Source: Alphaproteobacteria bacterium UBA6187
GTDB taxonomy: Bacteria > Pseudomonadota > Alphaproteobacteria > Rickettsiales > UBA6187
Assembly: GCA_002422795.1 (NCBI GenBank)
Contig: DITJ01000049.1
Location: 1-24,132, forward strand
Length of the DNA stretch: 24,132 nt
Direction: 5' to 3'
Position 1 is the first letter of the stretch, and each line of letters starts with the position of its first letter. Made by a program: the position numbers and the translations under genes. Below the pieces are notes generated by a model. The model made no database searches. It had not been told where the DNA came from and worked only from the letters and a program-made list of their open reading frames with translations. Shown piece after piece: positions 7,991-15,815 of this stretch.

Positions 7991-9782
7991 AAACCGCCTC
8001 ATCTGCCATAGCCATAACGCTTTTTGAGCCATTAACTATTGATGCCAGCAGGCCATAGTGATATGGCAATATTTTATTCATATAGAACCTGGCAACATTC
8101 AGTTTATTTTCATAGAATTCTTTATCAGATGGGTTTTGTTCAAGTTTACGAAGTGATACCTCCGCCATCATCGCCCACATATAGCCAAATATCATAAGCG
8201 CCATAAGCCGCAAATATTCAGATGAACCAGCTGCTGCTTCATCCGGGTTGCCCATGCCATTTGCCGCCATCCATAATGATGCATTTTGTGCGCTGCTAAT
8301 TGCCTGATAAAGTGGTTTTGTAAATTCCGCCATTTTCGGGTTATCTTTATGCGTCTGCACAAACTCACTGGCAGGATGGAAAACCCAGCGTAAATAACGG
8401 CCTGTGTTTTTAGGAAGTTTGCGCAAGGCAAGGTCAAGCGCCTGAATGCCATTTGCACCTTCGTAAATCTGCGCGATACGCGCATCACGCACATATTGCT
8501 CCATACCATATTCAGTGATATAGCCATGTCCGCCAAAAATCTGCATCCCTAAATTAGTAGCTTCAAATCCCACATCGGTGAAATAAGATTTAAGTATCGG
8601 CGTTACTACCTGGATAAATTCATCCGCTTTAACGCGCTCCGCTTCATCATCATGGCGTTTGGTTATATCGATTTTAAGTGCCATCATTAAAGATAATGCG
8701 CGCGCGCCTTCGGTGAAGCTGCGCATGGTTAATAGCATTCTTCTTACATCCGGGTGTACAACTAGTGGGTCAGCCACTTTTTCGGGGTATTTAGTTCCGC
8801 GCACACTGCGCATTTGCAAGCGTTCCTTAGCATAAAGCGCCGCGTTCTGATAGGAAACTTCCGCCAAACCAAGCCCCTGCACGCCCACATAAATCCGCGC
8901 TTCATTCATCATGGTAAACATAGCGCGCAGTCCCTTATGCGCCTCGCCCACCAGATAACCTATTGCGCCATCATAATTCATCACGCATGTTGGCGATGCA
9001 TGAATGCCCATTTTATGCTCGATAGAGCCGCACGTAACATTATTGGCGGCGCCTAGCGAGCCATCATCATCCACGATAATTTTTGGCACGATAAACAGGC
9101 TTATGCCCTTCACCCCTTCGGGTGCATCAGGCAATTTTGCTAGCACCAGATGGATAATATTTTCAGTAATATCCTGCTCCCCGGCGGAGATAAATATTTT
9201 GGAACCGCTTATTTTATATGCACCATTTTCGGCAGGAATTGCCGTGGTGCGGATAAGACCAAGGTCAGTACCGCATTGTGGTTCGGTAAGGCACATTACA
9301 CCTGTCCACTCACCATTTACCATTTTCGGTAGGAATTTAGCTTTTAGTTCATCACTTGCATGGCTGGCAATGGTATTATAAGCGCCATGTGTAAGCCCCG
9401 GTGTTATTCCAAATGATAAGTTTGCCGAGCAAATCATTTCGATTATCGGCATGTTTAAAACTTCCGGCAGGCCCTGCCCGCCATATTCAGGATCGCAGGT
9501 GAAACCAGTCCAGCCCGATGCTATGTAAGTATTATATGCATCCTTGAAACCGGCTGGCACTGTAACTTTGCCATTATCGAATTTTACACCTTCTTTATCC
9601 CCACTCTGGTTTAGCGGAAATAAAACTTCCTCGCATAACTTTGCGCCCTCAGAAAGCAGCGAACTAACCAGGTTTTCATCCACCTGGTCAAAACCTTTTA
9701 AATTTTGCTTATACTGTTGTATATTAAGCAAATCGTTAAGGACAAATTCAAAATCTTTTATTGGAGCGTGGTAAGAAGGCAT
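7989..9782 (-). CDS. Acyl-CoA dehydrogenase (FadE-like, long form)
   Basis: This FAD enzyme carries out the first step of beta-oxidation, making the trans-2-enoyl-CoA from acyl-CoA. The 597-residue product has the N-terminal helical domain, the flavin/substrate motif MCLTEPQCGTDLG (163-175), GSKIFISAGEQD (193-204), the C-terminal helical domain with QIFGGHGYITEYG (414-426), and YEGANGIQALDL (440-451), where E441 is the likely catalytic base. Its extra 130 residues at the C-terminus are typical of the roughly 600-residue proteobacterial form usually found beside a FadA thiolase and a fused FadB. Here it is the last gene of the same-strand series fadA, S23 gene, fadB, higB, higA, acyl-CoA dehydrogenase. 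A purine-rich AAAGAGA lies a few bases before the ATG. Chain-length preference cannot be read from the sequence. Confidence 0.95.
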   Translation of the reverse strand: MPSYHAPIKDFEFVLNDLLNIQQYKQNLKGFDQVDENLVSSLLSEGAKLCEEVLFPLNQSGDKEGVKFDNGKVTVPAGFKDAYNTYIASGWTGFTCDPEYGGQGLPEVLNMPIIEMICSANLSFGITPGLTHGAYNTIASHASDELKAKFLPKMVNGEWTGVMCLTEPQCGTDLGLIRTTAIPAENGAYKISGSKIFISAGEQDITENIIHLVLAKLPDAPEGVKGISLFIVPKIIVDDDGSLGAANNVTCGSIEHKMGIHASPTCVMNYDGAIGYLVGEAHKGLRAMFTMMNEARIYVGVQGLGLAEVSYQNAALYAKERLQMRSVRGTKYPEKVADPLVVHPDVRRMLLTMRSFTEGARALSLMMALKIDITKRHDDEAERVKADEFIQVVTPILKSYFTDVGFEATNLGMQIFGGHGYITEYGMEQYVRDARIAQIYEGANGIQALDLALRKLPKNTGRYLRWVFHPASEFVQTHKDNPKMAEFTKPLYQAISSAQNASLWMAANGMGNPDEAAAGSSEYLRLMALMIFGYMWAMMAEVSLRKLEQNPSDKEFYENKLNVARFYMNKILPYHYGLLASIVNGSKSVMAMADEAV

Positions 9783-9853
9783 ATTTATTCTCTTTATATT
9801 TTGACCTTAGAAGAGGTTTGCAACCCCGTCCCGCCTGGGTAAATCAATACTAT

Positions 9854-10153
9854 CTAAGCCACCAGCGGCCTTATCCTTAATGCAATCTGCGGCCATTCTT
9901 CCTGCATTGCAACGGAAAGATCATAGCTAGTTTGCATATTAAGCCAGAATTGGGCTGTAGTATTAAAATATGCAGATAGCCTTAGAGCTGTATCAGCCGT
10001 AATAGAACGCTTGCCTGTTATTATTTCTGCTATCCTTGAGCGTGGCACATCAATATCACGCGCTAACTTACTCTGGTTAACCCCGAACGGCTTCAAAAAC
10101 TGGTTAAGCAATATTTGCCCAGGTGATATTGGTTTTTTATTACGTTTCTTCAT
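9854..10153 (-). CDS. higA: HigA-family antitoxin
   Basis: The 99-residue DNA-binding antitoxin carries an XRE-type helix-turn-helix (about 23-47; VNQSKLARDIDVPRSRIAEI) and the family features PGQILLNQFLKP near the N-terminus and FNTTAQFWLNMQ near 68-79. HigA proteins bind and neutralise HigB and repress the shared operon. The gene lies 12 bp downstream of higB on the same strand, the toxin-first order characteristic of higBA. It sits between fadB and the acyl-CoA dehydrogenase, genes with which it has no functional tie. Confidence 0.92.
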   Translation of the reverse strand: MKKRNKKPISPGQILLNQFLKPFGVNQSKLARDIDVPRSRIAEIITGKRSITADTALRLSAYFNTTAQFWLNMQTSYDLSVAMQEEWPQIALRIRPLVA

Positions 10154-10165
10154 TTTAGAACCTAT

Positions 10166-10444
10166 TTAATGGTAATCCACTATTTCAACATCCAAAGCAT
10201 GATTATTTTGCCATTTAAAACATATACGCCATTTTTTATTTATCCTGATACTATACTGACCTTTCCTATCACCTTTCAAAGCCTCCAGTTTATTACCAGG
10301 AGGAGATAATAAATCTTTTAAATCAATTGCATTTTCCAGAATAAATAATTTTTCATCCGCTTCTTTTTCAAATGAAGAAAATTCTTTTATAAAAAAATCA
10401 TTATAAAATTTCTCAGTTTTTCTGCATTTAAAGCTTATTATCAT
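10166..10444 (-). CDS. higB: HigB-family toxin (RelE/ParE fold mRNA interferase)
   Basis: The 92-residue product matches the plasmid-maintenance killer family (HigB/RelE superfamily): LEALKGDRKGQYSIRINKKWRICFKW in the middle to C-terminal part and a final DVEIVDYH. Toxins of this family cleave mRNA on the ribosome; the conserved basic and aromatic residues (R in QYSIRIN, the W/R pair in KKWRICF, and the terminal Y-H) are retained, so it appears intact. It is directly followed by higA. The start codon overlaps a TATAAT-like sequence, and a second copy lies 30 bp upstream, so the operator and promoter are probably in the 83-bp gap to fadB. Confidence 0.92.
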   Translation of the reverse strand: MIISFKCRKTEKFYNDFFIKEFSSFEKEADEKLFILENAIDLKDLLSPPGNKLEALKGDRKGQYSIRINKKWRICFKWQNNHALDVEIVDYH

Positions 10445-10480
10445 TATACCAAATCGACTATGTTATGTAAATCATTATAC
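10439..10480 (-). promoter_or_regulatory. Possible higBA promoter/operator with repeated TATAATGA
   Basis: On the minus strand the sequence TATAATGA occurs twice, at about 10472-10479 and again overlapping the higB start codon. The upstream TATAAT (10474-10479 on the plus strand as ATTATA) could be a -10 box; no good -35 box is visible. The repeated motif could be where HigA binds. This is a pattern reading only. Confidence 0.3.
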
Positions 10481-10513
10481 TGCTATGCAGAACAAATATT
10501 ATCAGTTCTTCCG

Positions 10514-10527
10514 CGATAAACGATAAA
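10514..10527. repeat. Two-unit heptamer repeat after fadB
   Basis: CGATAAA is repeated twice in tandem (10514-10520, 10521-10527), flush against the fadB stop codon (10528-10530). The same unit appears in the centre of the heptamer hairpin inside the glycosyltransferase gene (16653-16678). Confidence 0.6.
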
Positions 10528-12933
10528 CTAATTTCTTAAAGGCTTCCCAGTATCCAGCATATGCTCTATCCTGTCCATAGTGCCTTGGTTTTTTATAAGC
10601 TCCATGAATACATCCAGTTCTAAATCCAGTAAATCCTGCTCAGTTAGGGTTTTGGTTATATCGGTTTTGCCGCCAGATAAAACTACAGCCAGGGCTTTTG
10701 AAACCACTTCATCGTAAGCCGTTGCTTTGCCGCTTTTCACAAAACTGTTAATCGCCATTTCCAGCGCTACTTTTGCAGTTTTTCCAGGCAAGCTTATTTT
10801 GCGCATTTCCGGCGCTTTATAATGCTCTGCAAGGGATAAGCATTTCTTCTTGGCATCCGCCATTAAGCGCGAACGGTTCATAGTTATGCCATCTTTTGCC
10901 AGCAACACCAGCATATCACGCGCTTCTTCTGCAGATTTTGAAACTTTTGCAGTGGCGATATTTTCAAATGCCTTGGATATTGCTGGCATGGTGTTTACAG
11001 TTTTTATCGGGCTAAGTCCGCTAAACATACGCCCCATTCTAGCCACTACGCCTTGCTCTTTCAACCGCGCATCAATATGGCGGATTAACATTTCCTTGCA
11101 GCCACCCCAGCCAGGAACGATACCAACACCCACTTCCACAAGGCCAGTATATGTTTCAACATGCGCCTGCACAGCATCGGAGTGCATTAATATCTCGCAG
11201 CCACCACCAAACGCCATTCCGCTTACTGCAGTTACCACCGGGAATGGCGCAAATTTAAGCGCCATATAGGCATCCTGGCCTTGCTTGATTATTTCACGAA
11301 TTTGCTTCCATGCCGCAAGGTTACTTGCAAATAGCAATACCCCAATATTCGCGCCAACACAGAAATTATCAGCATCATTGCCAATCACCAGGCCTTTGAA
11401 ATCCTTTTTAACAATTTCAATGGATTTCTGGATCATCTCCAGCGTCATCGGGTCTACGCTGTTCATTTTAGATGTATATTCAAGGCACGCAATGCCATCG
11501 CCAATATCCCATAGGCTGGCAGAAGGATTTTTGATAATTGGCTTCTTGCCTAGCTTCTTATCAGCTAACATCCAAGCTTCAGAGTTTACTTTAATTTGCT
11601 CGTATTTGCCATTGATATTAAAAAATAATTTCTTATCGCCTTCTGTTTTATAAAAATTAGAATTATCAATATTAATCAATAAATCCGGCACTGGTTTGCC
11701 AAGCTTATTAAGCTCGCCAGCCAGCCATTTTGCACCTGATACATCGCCATTTTTCAGGCGGTCAATTAATTCAAATGGGCCATATTTCCAGTTATAACCA
11801 AGGCGCATCGCTTCATCTACTTTAGTTATATCCCCGGCAATTTCAGGAATTAAAGATGCTGCATAATTAAGTGTTTGCACCAGCACACTGCGCGCATATT
11901 GTCCGCCAATATCCTTATGTGTAACCAGCTTTATAAGGCCATCTTTAGCAGCTTCAACGCTTTCTAGTTTTGGCTTGGAAGCCGGTGTATATTCGCCAGT
12001 TTTAAGGTTTTTAACTTCCTTAACTTTACCGCCATTTTCAGTATTCAGACGGTAAAAACCACCTTTGCCTTTTCGGCCCGTATAGCCATCATGTATCATT
12101 CGCTCAACAAGTGGCGGCTGCTGATAAACTTTTATAAATTCATCCGTAGCAGGAAGAGTTTTAGTAAGTTCAGAGGCAATCAGCGGCATAAGGTCTATGC
12201 CGATAAGGTCAAGCAGGCCAAACACACCAGTTTTCGGGATACCAAGCGGCTTACCCATAATTAAATCCGCCTGTTCAACGGTAACACCAAGGCGCATAGC
12301 TTCCAGCACCCCGATAGTCATCCAGAAACAACCAATGCGGTTTGCTATAAAGCCTGGCGTATCATTACACTCAACCACACCTTTGCCAAGACGAACATCA
12401 CAAAAATCGCGTATTACCCCAGCCGCTCCCCTATCGGTTTCTTTTTCCACCACAAGCTCAAGCAGCCGCATATAACGTGGCGGGTTAAAAAAATGAGTGA
12501 TAAGGAAATGATTGCGGAATTCTTCTGATAGGCCTTCAGTTAAATGCTTTAAAGGTATAGTGGAAGTATTTGAAGATACTATAGATTTTAACTTGCGCAC
12601 CGAAGATATTTTTTTATACAGGTCGCGTTTAATTTCAAGGTTTTCGAGAACTACTTCGATAATCCAATCGGCATCACTTAGTAAATTTAGGTTATCTTCA
12701 AGGTTGCCGGTGGTGATGCGCTTGGCATTTCTTTTATGGGTGAATGGTGCAGGATCAGCCTTCAGCATCCGCTCAACCGCGCCTTTTGCAAATTTATTCC
12801 TATCTGCCCCCGCATCTTTTGGAACAATATCCAGTAGTACAACTTCCGTGCCGCTATTGGCGATGTGCGCCGCAATAGCGCTACCCATAACGCCTGAGCC
12901 GATTACTGCTACTTTTTTAATTTCAGAACCCAT
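10528..12933 (-). CDS. fadB: 3-hydroxyacyl-CoA dehydrogenase / enoyl-CoA hydratase fusion (FadB-like)
   Basis: One 801-residue chain carries the second and third activities of beta-oxidation. The N-terminal Rossmann domain has VIGSGVMGSAIAAHIANSG (10-28). The dehydrogenase active site shows S121-N122 in SSNTST and H147 in THFFNPP, with N150 nearby. The 3HCDH C-terminal domains run to about 400. The crotonase domain is at the C-terminal side (about 475-700), with oxyanion-hole regions DNFCVGANIG (522-531) and MAFGGGCE (573-580) and both catalytic glutamates, E580 and E600. This order (dehydrogenase first, hydratase last) is opposite to E. coli FadB and common in alpha- and betaproteobacteria. 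A heptamer repeat arm begins 10 bp before the start codon, and no ribosome-binding site is seen. fadA lies upstream beyond the S23 gene. Confidence 0.95.
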   Translation of the reverse strand: MGSEIKKVAVIGSGVMGSAIAAHIANSGTEVVLLDIVPKDAGADRNKFAKGAVERMLKADPAPFTHKRNAKRITTGNLEDNLNLLSDADWIIEVVLENLEIKRDLYKKISSVRKLKSIVSSNTSTIPLKHLTEGLSEEFRNHFLITHFFNPPRYMRLLELVVEKETDRGAAGVIRDFCDVRLGKGVVECNDTPGFIANRIGCFWMTIGVLEAMRLGVTVEQADLIMGKPLGIPKTGVFGLLDLIGIDLMPLIASELTKTLPATDEFIKVYQQPPLVERMIHDGYTGRKGKGGFYRLNTENGGKVKEVKNLKTGEYTPASKPKLESVEAAKDGLIKLVTHKDIGGQYARSVLVQTLNYAASLIPEIAGDITKVDEAMRLGYNWKYGPFELIDRLKNGDVSGAKWLAGELNKLGKPVPDLLINIDNSNFYKTEGDKKLFFNINGKYEQIKVNSEAWMLADKKLGKKPIIKNPSASLWDIGDGIACLEYTSKMNSVDPMTLEMIQKSIEIVKKDFKGLVIGNDADNFCVGANIGVLLFASNLAAWKQIREIIKQGQDAYMALKFAPFPVVTAVSGMAFGGGCEILMHSDAVQAHVETYTGLVEVGVGIVPGWGGCKEMLIRHIDARLKEQGVVARMGRMFSGLSPIKTVNTMPAISKAFENIATAKVSKSAEEARDMLVLLAKDGITMNRSRLMADAKKKCLSLAEHYKAPEMRKISLPGKTAKVALEMAINSFVKSGKATAYDEVVSKALAVVLSGGKTDITKTLTEQDLLDLELDVFMELIKNQGTMDRIEHMLDTGKPLRN

Positions 12934-12942
12934 ATTTTTACA

Positions 12943-12977
12943 AATTTATGATTTAAGATTTATGATTTAAGATTTAG
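12943..12977. repeat. Heptamer arm, 3' side of the S23 gene
   Basis: Five tandem units: AATTTAT, GATTTAA, GATTTAT, GATTTAA, GATTTAG. The arm contains the stop codon and the last residues of the S23 gene (its final S-K-S-stop is read from it) and ends 10 bp from the fadB start codon. Confidence 0.85.
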
Positions 12978-13314
12978 AGGTCTTTATAGATGAAGAAAAA
13001 ATTGCAACTAACTCTTCTGCTTCATTATGCAATGATTCAACTTTATTTTTGGGCAAAAAATCACCATCCATAATAAGCTCCAACCAATAAGCTGTTTCAT
13101 CAACTTCTTCTAAAGATATTCCTAGTTTCGCTATAAATTCCGCCTTGGATCTACCTCGGCAAGCGGACCTGTAATTTGCCCCAACTGACGTACCTGAACG
13201 CAGAATTTGCTTAGCAATTATATACCCCGCAGTATTTTTAGGTAAGGATTCAGACATTTTAATTATTCTTAATCCAAAAGTTTTTGTTCTTTCTTTGAGG
13301 ATATTTTTATCCAT
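12967..13314 (-). CDS. Four-helix-bundle protein, S23/IVP family
   Basis: The 115-residue product has the hallmark sequence of the S23-type four-helix-bundle family (the TIGR02436 type found in 23S rRNA intervening sequences and related to the Avd accessory protein of diversity-generating retroelements): TKTFGLRIIKMSESLPKN (11-28), the central RSGTSVGANYRSACRGRSKAEF (39-60) and LEEVDETAYWLELI (68-81). The central stretch has conserved positive charges suited to nucleic-acid binding. Family function is not established. The gene lies between fadA and fadB, on their strand but unrelated to them, and is bracketed by inverted 7-bp repeats that reach into its last codons. No reverse transcriptase and no rRNA gene is present in the window, so neither a retroelement nor a 23S context explains it. 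Confidence 0.9.
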   Translation of the reverse strand: MDKNILKERTKTFGLRIIKMSESLPKNTAGYIIAKQILRSGTSVGANYRSACRGRSKAEFIAKLGISLEEVDETAYWLELIMDGDFLPKNKVESLHNEAEELVAIFSSSIKTSKS

Positions 13315-13322
13315 ACTTACGA

Positions 13323-13350
13323 CCTAAAAATCCTAAATCCTAAATCTAAA
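13323..13350. repeat. Heptamer arm, 5' side of the S23 gene
   Basis: Tandem units AATCCTA (13329-13335, 13336-13342) and AATCTAA (13343-13349), preceded by a partial CCTAAAA. Reverse-complemented they read TAGGATT and TTAGATT, matching six of seven bases of the arm on the other side of the gene. The arm starts 9 bp from the S23 start codon and ends next to the fadA stop codon. Confidence 0.8.
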
Positions 13351-13351
13351 A

Positions 13352-14491
13352 TTATAATGTTGATTCCAGCACCGTTGCAATCCCCTGGCCGCCGCCGATA
13401 CACATAGTAGCCAAAGCATAGCGCCCACGGGTGCGTTTTAATAACAACGCCGCCTTGCCTGTGATACGCGCGCCTGATGCGCCAAGCGGATGGCCGATTG
13501 CGATTGCCCCACCATCTAAATTTAATTTATCCGTATTAATGCCAAGCTCACTAATAACCGCCATTGATTGCGCTGAAAATGCCTCATTGAGTTCTATAAT
13601 ATCCATCTCGGCAAGGGTAAGGCCAGCACGTTCCAGCGCTTTGCGGGTGGCTTCAACCGGGCCTATACCCATAATTTCAGGGGCGCAGCCACTCAACGCA
13701 AAGCTCCTGATTTTAGCAAGTATAGGTAGTTTATGCTTATTTGCATATTCTTCAGAGCAAACCAGCACAGCAGATGCACCGTCAGTCAGCGGTGATGCAG
13801 TTCCGGCAGTAACCGTTCCTTTAGCATCAAATACTGGCTTTAAGGATGCCAGGCTTTCCATATCAGTATCCGCCCTTACGCAAGCATCTTTTTCTATAAC
13901 ATTGCCTTCATATTTTATCGGTATGATTTCTTCAAAAAATGCACCTTTTTCTGTCGCTTGCAATGCTTTTTTATGGCTTGCAAGCGCAAATTCTTCCTGG
14001 GCGCGACGTTTTATCTGGTATTTTTTTGCTAGGTTTTCGGCAGTAATGCCCATTGACTCATAAGCTTCCGGGTATTTTTCAAATAAACCAGGGTGTGGCA
14101 AGGGGTTAAAGCCTGTCATCGGCACACGGGACATTGATTCAACCCCTCCTGCAATAAACACATCCCCCATACCCGCGGCAATATTACCCGCAGCCATGTG
14201 TATAGCCTGCATTGAGGAGCCACAAAAACGGTTTACTGTAGTGCCTGCGACCGTTACAGGAAGCCCGGCAAGGAAAACTACAAGGCGCGCTACATTCAGC
14301 CCTTGCTCTCCTTCTGGGAAAGCGCAGCCTAAGATAAGGTCTTCAATATCAGCAGGATTAACTTTGGTTCTTTCAACCAAGGTGCGGACTACCTGGGATG
14401 CCAGCTCATCTGGCCGCACCTGCGCCATTTCGCCTTTAAAAGCGGGAGTAAATGGGGAGCGCACATAGCCTGCAATAACAGCTTTCTTCAT
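13352..14491 (-). CDS. fadA: Acetyl-CoA acyltransferase (thiolase) FadA
   Basis: This thiolase carries out the last step of beta-oxidation, splitting 3-ketoacyl-CoA with CoA to release acetyl-CoA. The 379-residue product has the acyl-accepting C90 in NRFCGSSMQAI, GGVESMSRVPM (115-125), H334 in IAIGHPLGASGAR and the second active cysteine C364 in MCIGGGQG, all expected for the degradative thiolase family. It is the most upstream gene of the minus-strand fatty-acid cluster and probably carries its promoter in the 298-bp gap upstream. The 13-base sequence TAACAAGTAGTTA lies 13 bp upstream of its start and also 17 bp upstream of usg. Substrate length preference is not readable, so an acetoacetyl-CoA thiolase role cannot be excluded. 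Confidence 0.95.
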   Translation of the reverse strand: MKKAVIAGYVRSPFTPAFKGEMAQVRPDELASQVVRTLVERTKVNPADIEDLILGCAFPEGEQGLNVARLVVFLAGLPVTVAGTTVNRFCGSSMQAIHMAAGNIAAGMGDVFIAGGVESMSRVPMTGFNPLPHPGLFEKYPEAYESMGITAENLAKKYQIKRRAQEEFALASHKKALQATEKGAFFEEIIPIKYEGNVIEKDACVRADTDMESLASLKPVFDAKGTVTAGTASPLTDGASAVLVCSEEYANKHKLPILAKIRSFALSGCAPEIMGIGPVEATRKALERAGLTLAEMDIIELNEAFSAQSMAVISELGINTDKLNLDGGAIAIGHPLGASGARITGKAALLLKRTRGRYALATMCIGGGQGIATVLESTL

Positions 14492-14503
14492 AATATTTTT
14501 ACC

Positions 14504-14516
14504 TAACTACTTGTTA
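14504..14516 (-). promoter_or_regulatory. Shared 13-base motif upstream of fadA
   Basis: TAACAAGTAGTTA (minus strand) lies 13 bp upstream of the fadA start. The identical sequence is found 17 bp upstream of usg, also on the minus strand. In fadA it is flanked so that CTAAC/GTTAG can form a short hairpin. Its role is unknown. Confidence 0.3.
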
Positions 14517-14698
14517 GAAAGTAGAATACTTAGTATACCAATATTAATATAAAATAGTTTAAAGGTGCAATCCACACTTTAAATACTATCAGGATATTTA
14601 TACTTTAGCATACTTAAATTAATAGTACGCCAACTATATAATTTTACAAGTGGAAATTATTAAATGTTAGGTAACTATACCATTAACATAAATTAGAC

Positions 14699-14740
14699 AA
14701 TCATTACTGGAATTTTACGCAGTAAAATTCTATGATGATT
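14699..14740. terminator. Strong hairpin between the DUF4340 gene and fadA
   Basis: GAATTTTAC (14710-14718) and GTAAAATTC (14722-14730) form a perfect 9-bp stem around GCA, and AATCAT (14699-14704) with ATGATT (14735-14740) extend it after a small internal loop. It lies about 60 bp past the stop of the DUF4340 gene on the minus strand and could separate that transcript from fadA. No T-run follows, so termination is uncertain. Confidence 0.4.
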
Positions 14741-14789
14741 TGTTTAATATTGCATTTTGTTTACAGTGGCTTATGCTCAGCACTTAAAC

Positions 14790-15815
14790 TTACTCATTAA
14801 TTAAATCCCCTAGCTTGTAATAAAATCCGCCTGTACTTTTAAAATCAACCTTATAAATCCATTTTGATGCAAGGTTGTTGATTCTTAGCGCCTCTTCAGA
14901 AGATTTTTCATTATTATCATTGGCACTTGCATTGAAGGTTAGCCAGTTTTCGTTATTATTTTTAAATAACTTAACTATCATGGTAAGTCCGTTGAAAGTT
15001 TTATATGTAATGATAACCTCAGGCTCAGTTATAGGGAAATTCTCTACAGGCAAGATATCCTCCAACTCCATATATTCAAGTGAAGTGCCAATAGCATTTA
15101 CTTTCCCATAAGCTTTGATATCATTATTTTTTGGTTCTATAATTTTAAAATCAAGGTCGGTAGGAAGGTCTTTTCCAAGTGTAAAATTATCAGCATTCTG
15201 CTGTGGATAATTAAATTCTATGCTTTGAAATTTATTATAAGGAATTGCAAAAGTTTCACCGCTTAGAAGTGCGTGCGCAGTAAGGTCAAAGCCAAGCTCG
15301 GAGCGCACAAGATATGCCTGGTTGTCATTAAATAAGCGTGCATAAATTTCACCACGCCCTGCCCCACTTACACCTTTGCGGTTAATTCCCCTTATATAAT
15401 CAGCATAAGTATTTTTTCCATCCACGCTTTGCAATGTAACACGTATTGCATTGCTATCTTCCTTTTCAGGGGTATCAAGACCAAGTTCTTGTAGGCTTTC
15501 CGGCGTTGCGGTTTTTTTCTCCAGTATATTTATACTGGCGGAATTTTGTACCAAATCCCTAATTTTTTCAATGCCAACAGGATATAAAAACCTATCAGCG
15601 ATAACCCACTGGCCGTTTTCCAAATGTATCTGGAAAGATTTTCCTTTAACCTGGATTATTACATTGCCTATATTATCGATATTTTTTTCCAAATCAGGCA
15701 GTAATTTTTCAGTGGTGTTGCTGTTACTCACAACATTAATTGAGGATTTATACGCCCCAAATAATACCAAAGCAGTTGTAATGATAATGATAATTAGTTT
15801 TTTATTCATGGCCAA
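14790..15815 (-). CDS. DUF4340 domain protein
   Basis: The 341-residue product has an N-terminal transmembrane anchor (KLIIIIITTALVLFGAY, 6-22) followed by an extracytoplasmic domain of the DUF4340 type; the segment ENGQWVIADRFLYPVGIEKI (66-85) is characteristic. Proteins with this domain are often found beside GldG-like or ABC-transporter components, but none is present here. The start overlaps the end of the glycosyltransferase gene by 14 bp (15802-15815), so the two are translationally coupled and probably co-transcribed. An internal start two codons later (MNKK) is also possible. The function is unknown; the context suggests an envelope role, which is inference. Confidence 0.8.
   Translation of the reverse strand: MAMNKKLIIIIITTALVLFGAYKSSINVVSNSNTTEKLLPDLEKNIDNIGNVIIQVKGKSFQIHLENGQWVIADRFLYPVGIEKIRDLVQNSASINILEKKTATPESLQELGLDTPEKEDSNAIRVTLQSVDGKNTYADYIRGINRKGVSGAGRGEIYARLFNDNQAYLVRSELGFDLTAHALLSGETFAIPYNKFQSIEFNYPQQNADNFTLGKDLPTDLDFKIIEPKNNDIKAYGKVNAIGTSLEYMELEDILPVENFPITEPEVIITYKTFNGLTMIVKLFKNNNENWLTFNASANDNNEKSSEEALRINNLASKWIYKVDFKSTGGFYYKLGDLINE

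Larger units (their letters stand above)
12943..13350 (-). mobile_element. Candidate S23 element: four-helix-bundle gene enclosed by inverted heptamer arms
   Basis: The S23-family gene (12967-13314) is bracketed by tandem 7-bp repeats in opposite orientation: five units at 12943-12977 and about three at 13323-13350. On the minus-strand transcript the 5' arm sequence GATTTAGGATTT can pair with AAATCTTAAATC in the 3' arm over 12 bp, with one G-U pair, folding the gene into a loop. The arms fill almost the full gaps to fadA and fadB, so the whole unit looks inserted into a former fadA-fadB junction. S23-family genes are known from intervening sequences of bacterial 23S rRNA, which also end in a stem. 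Mobility is inference. Confidence 0.45.

Noticed and set aside
12512..12970. 152-codon open frame opposite fadB
   Set aside because: Antisense to the NAD-binding domain of fadB, with no domain of its own.
12967..13314. S23 gene as the Avd partner of a diversity-generating retroelement
   Set aside because: No reverse transcriptase and no template/variable repeat pair with adenine-biased differences is present in the window.
13431..14063. 210-codon open frame opposite fadA
   Set aside because: fadA is complete with all active-site residues; the opposite frame is a shadow rich in Ser and Ala with no motif.
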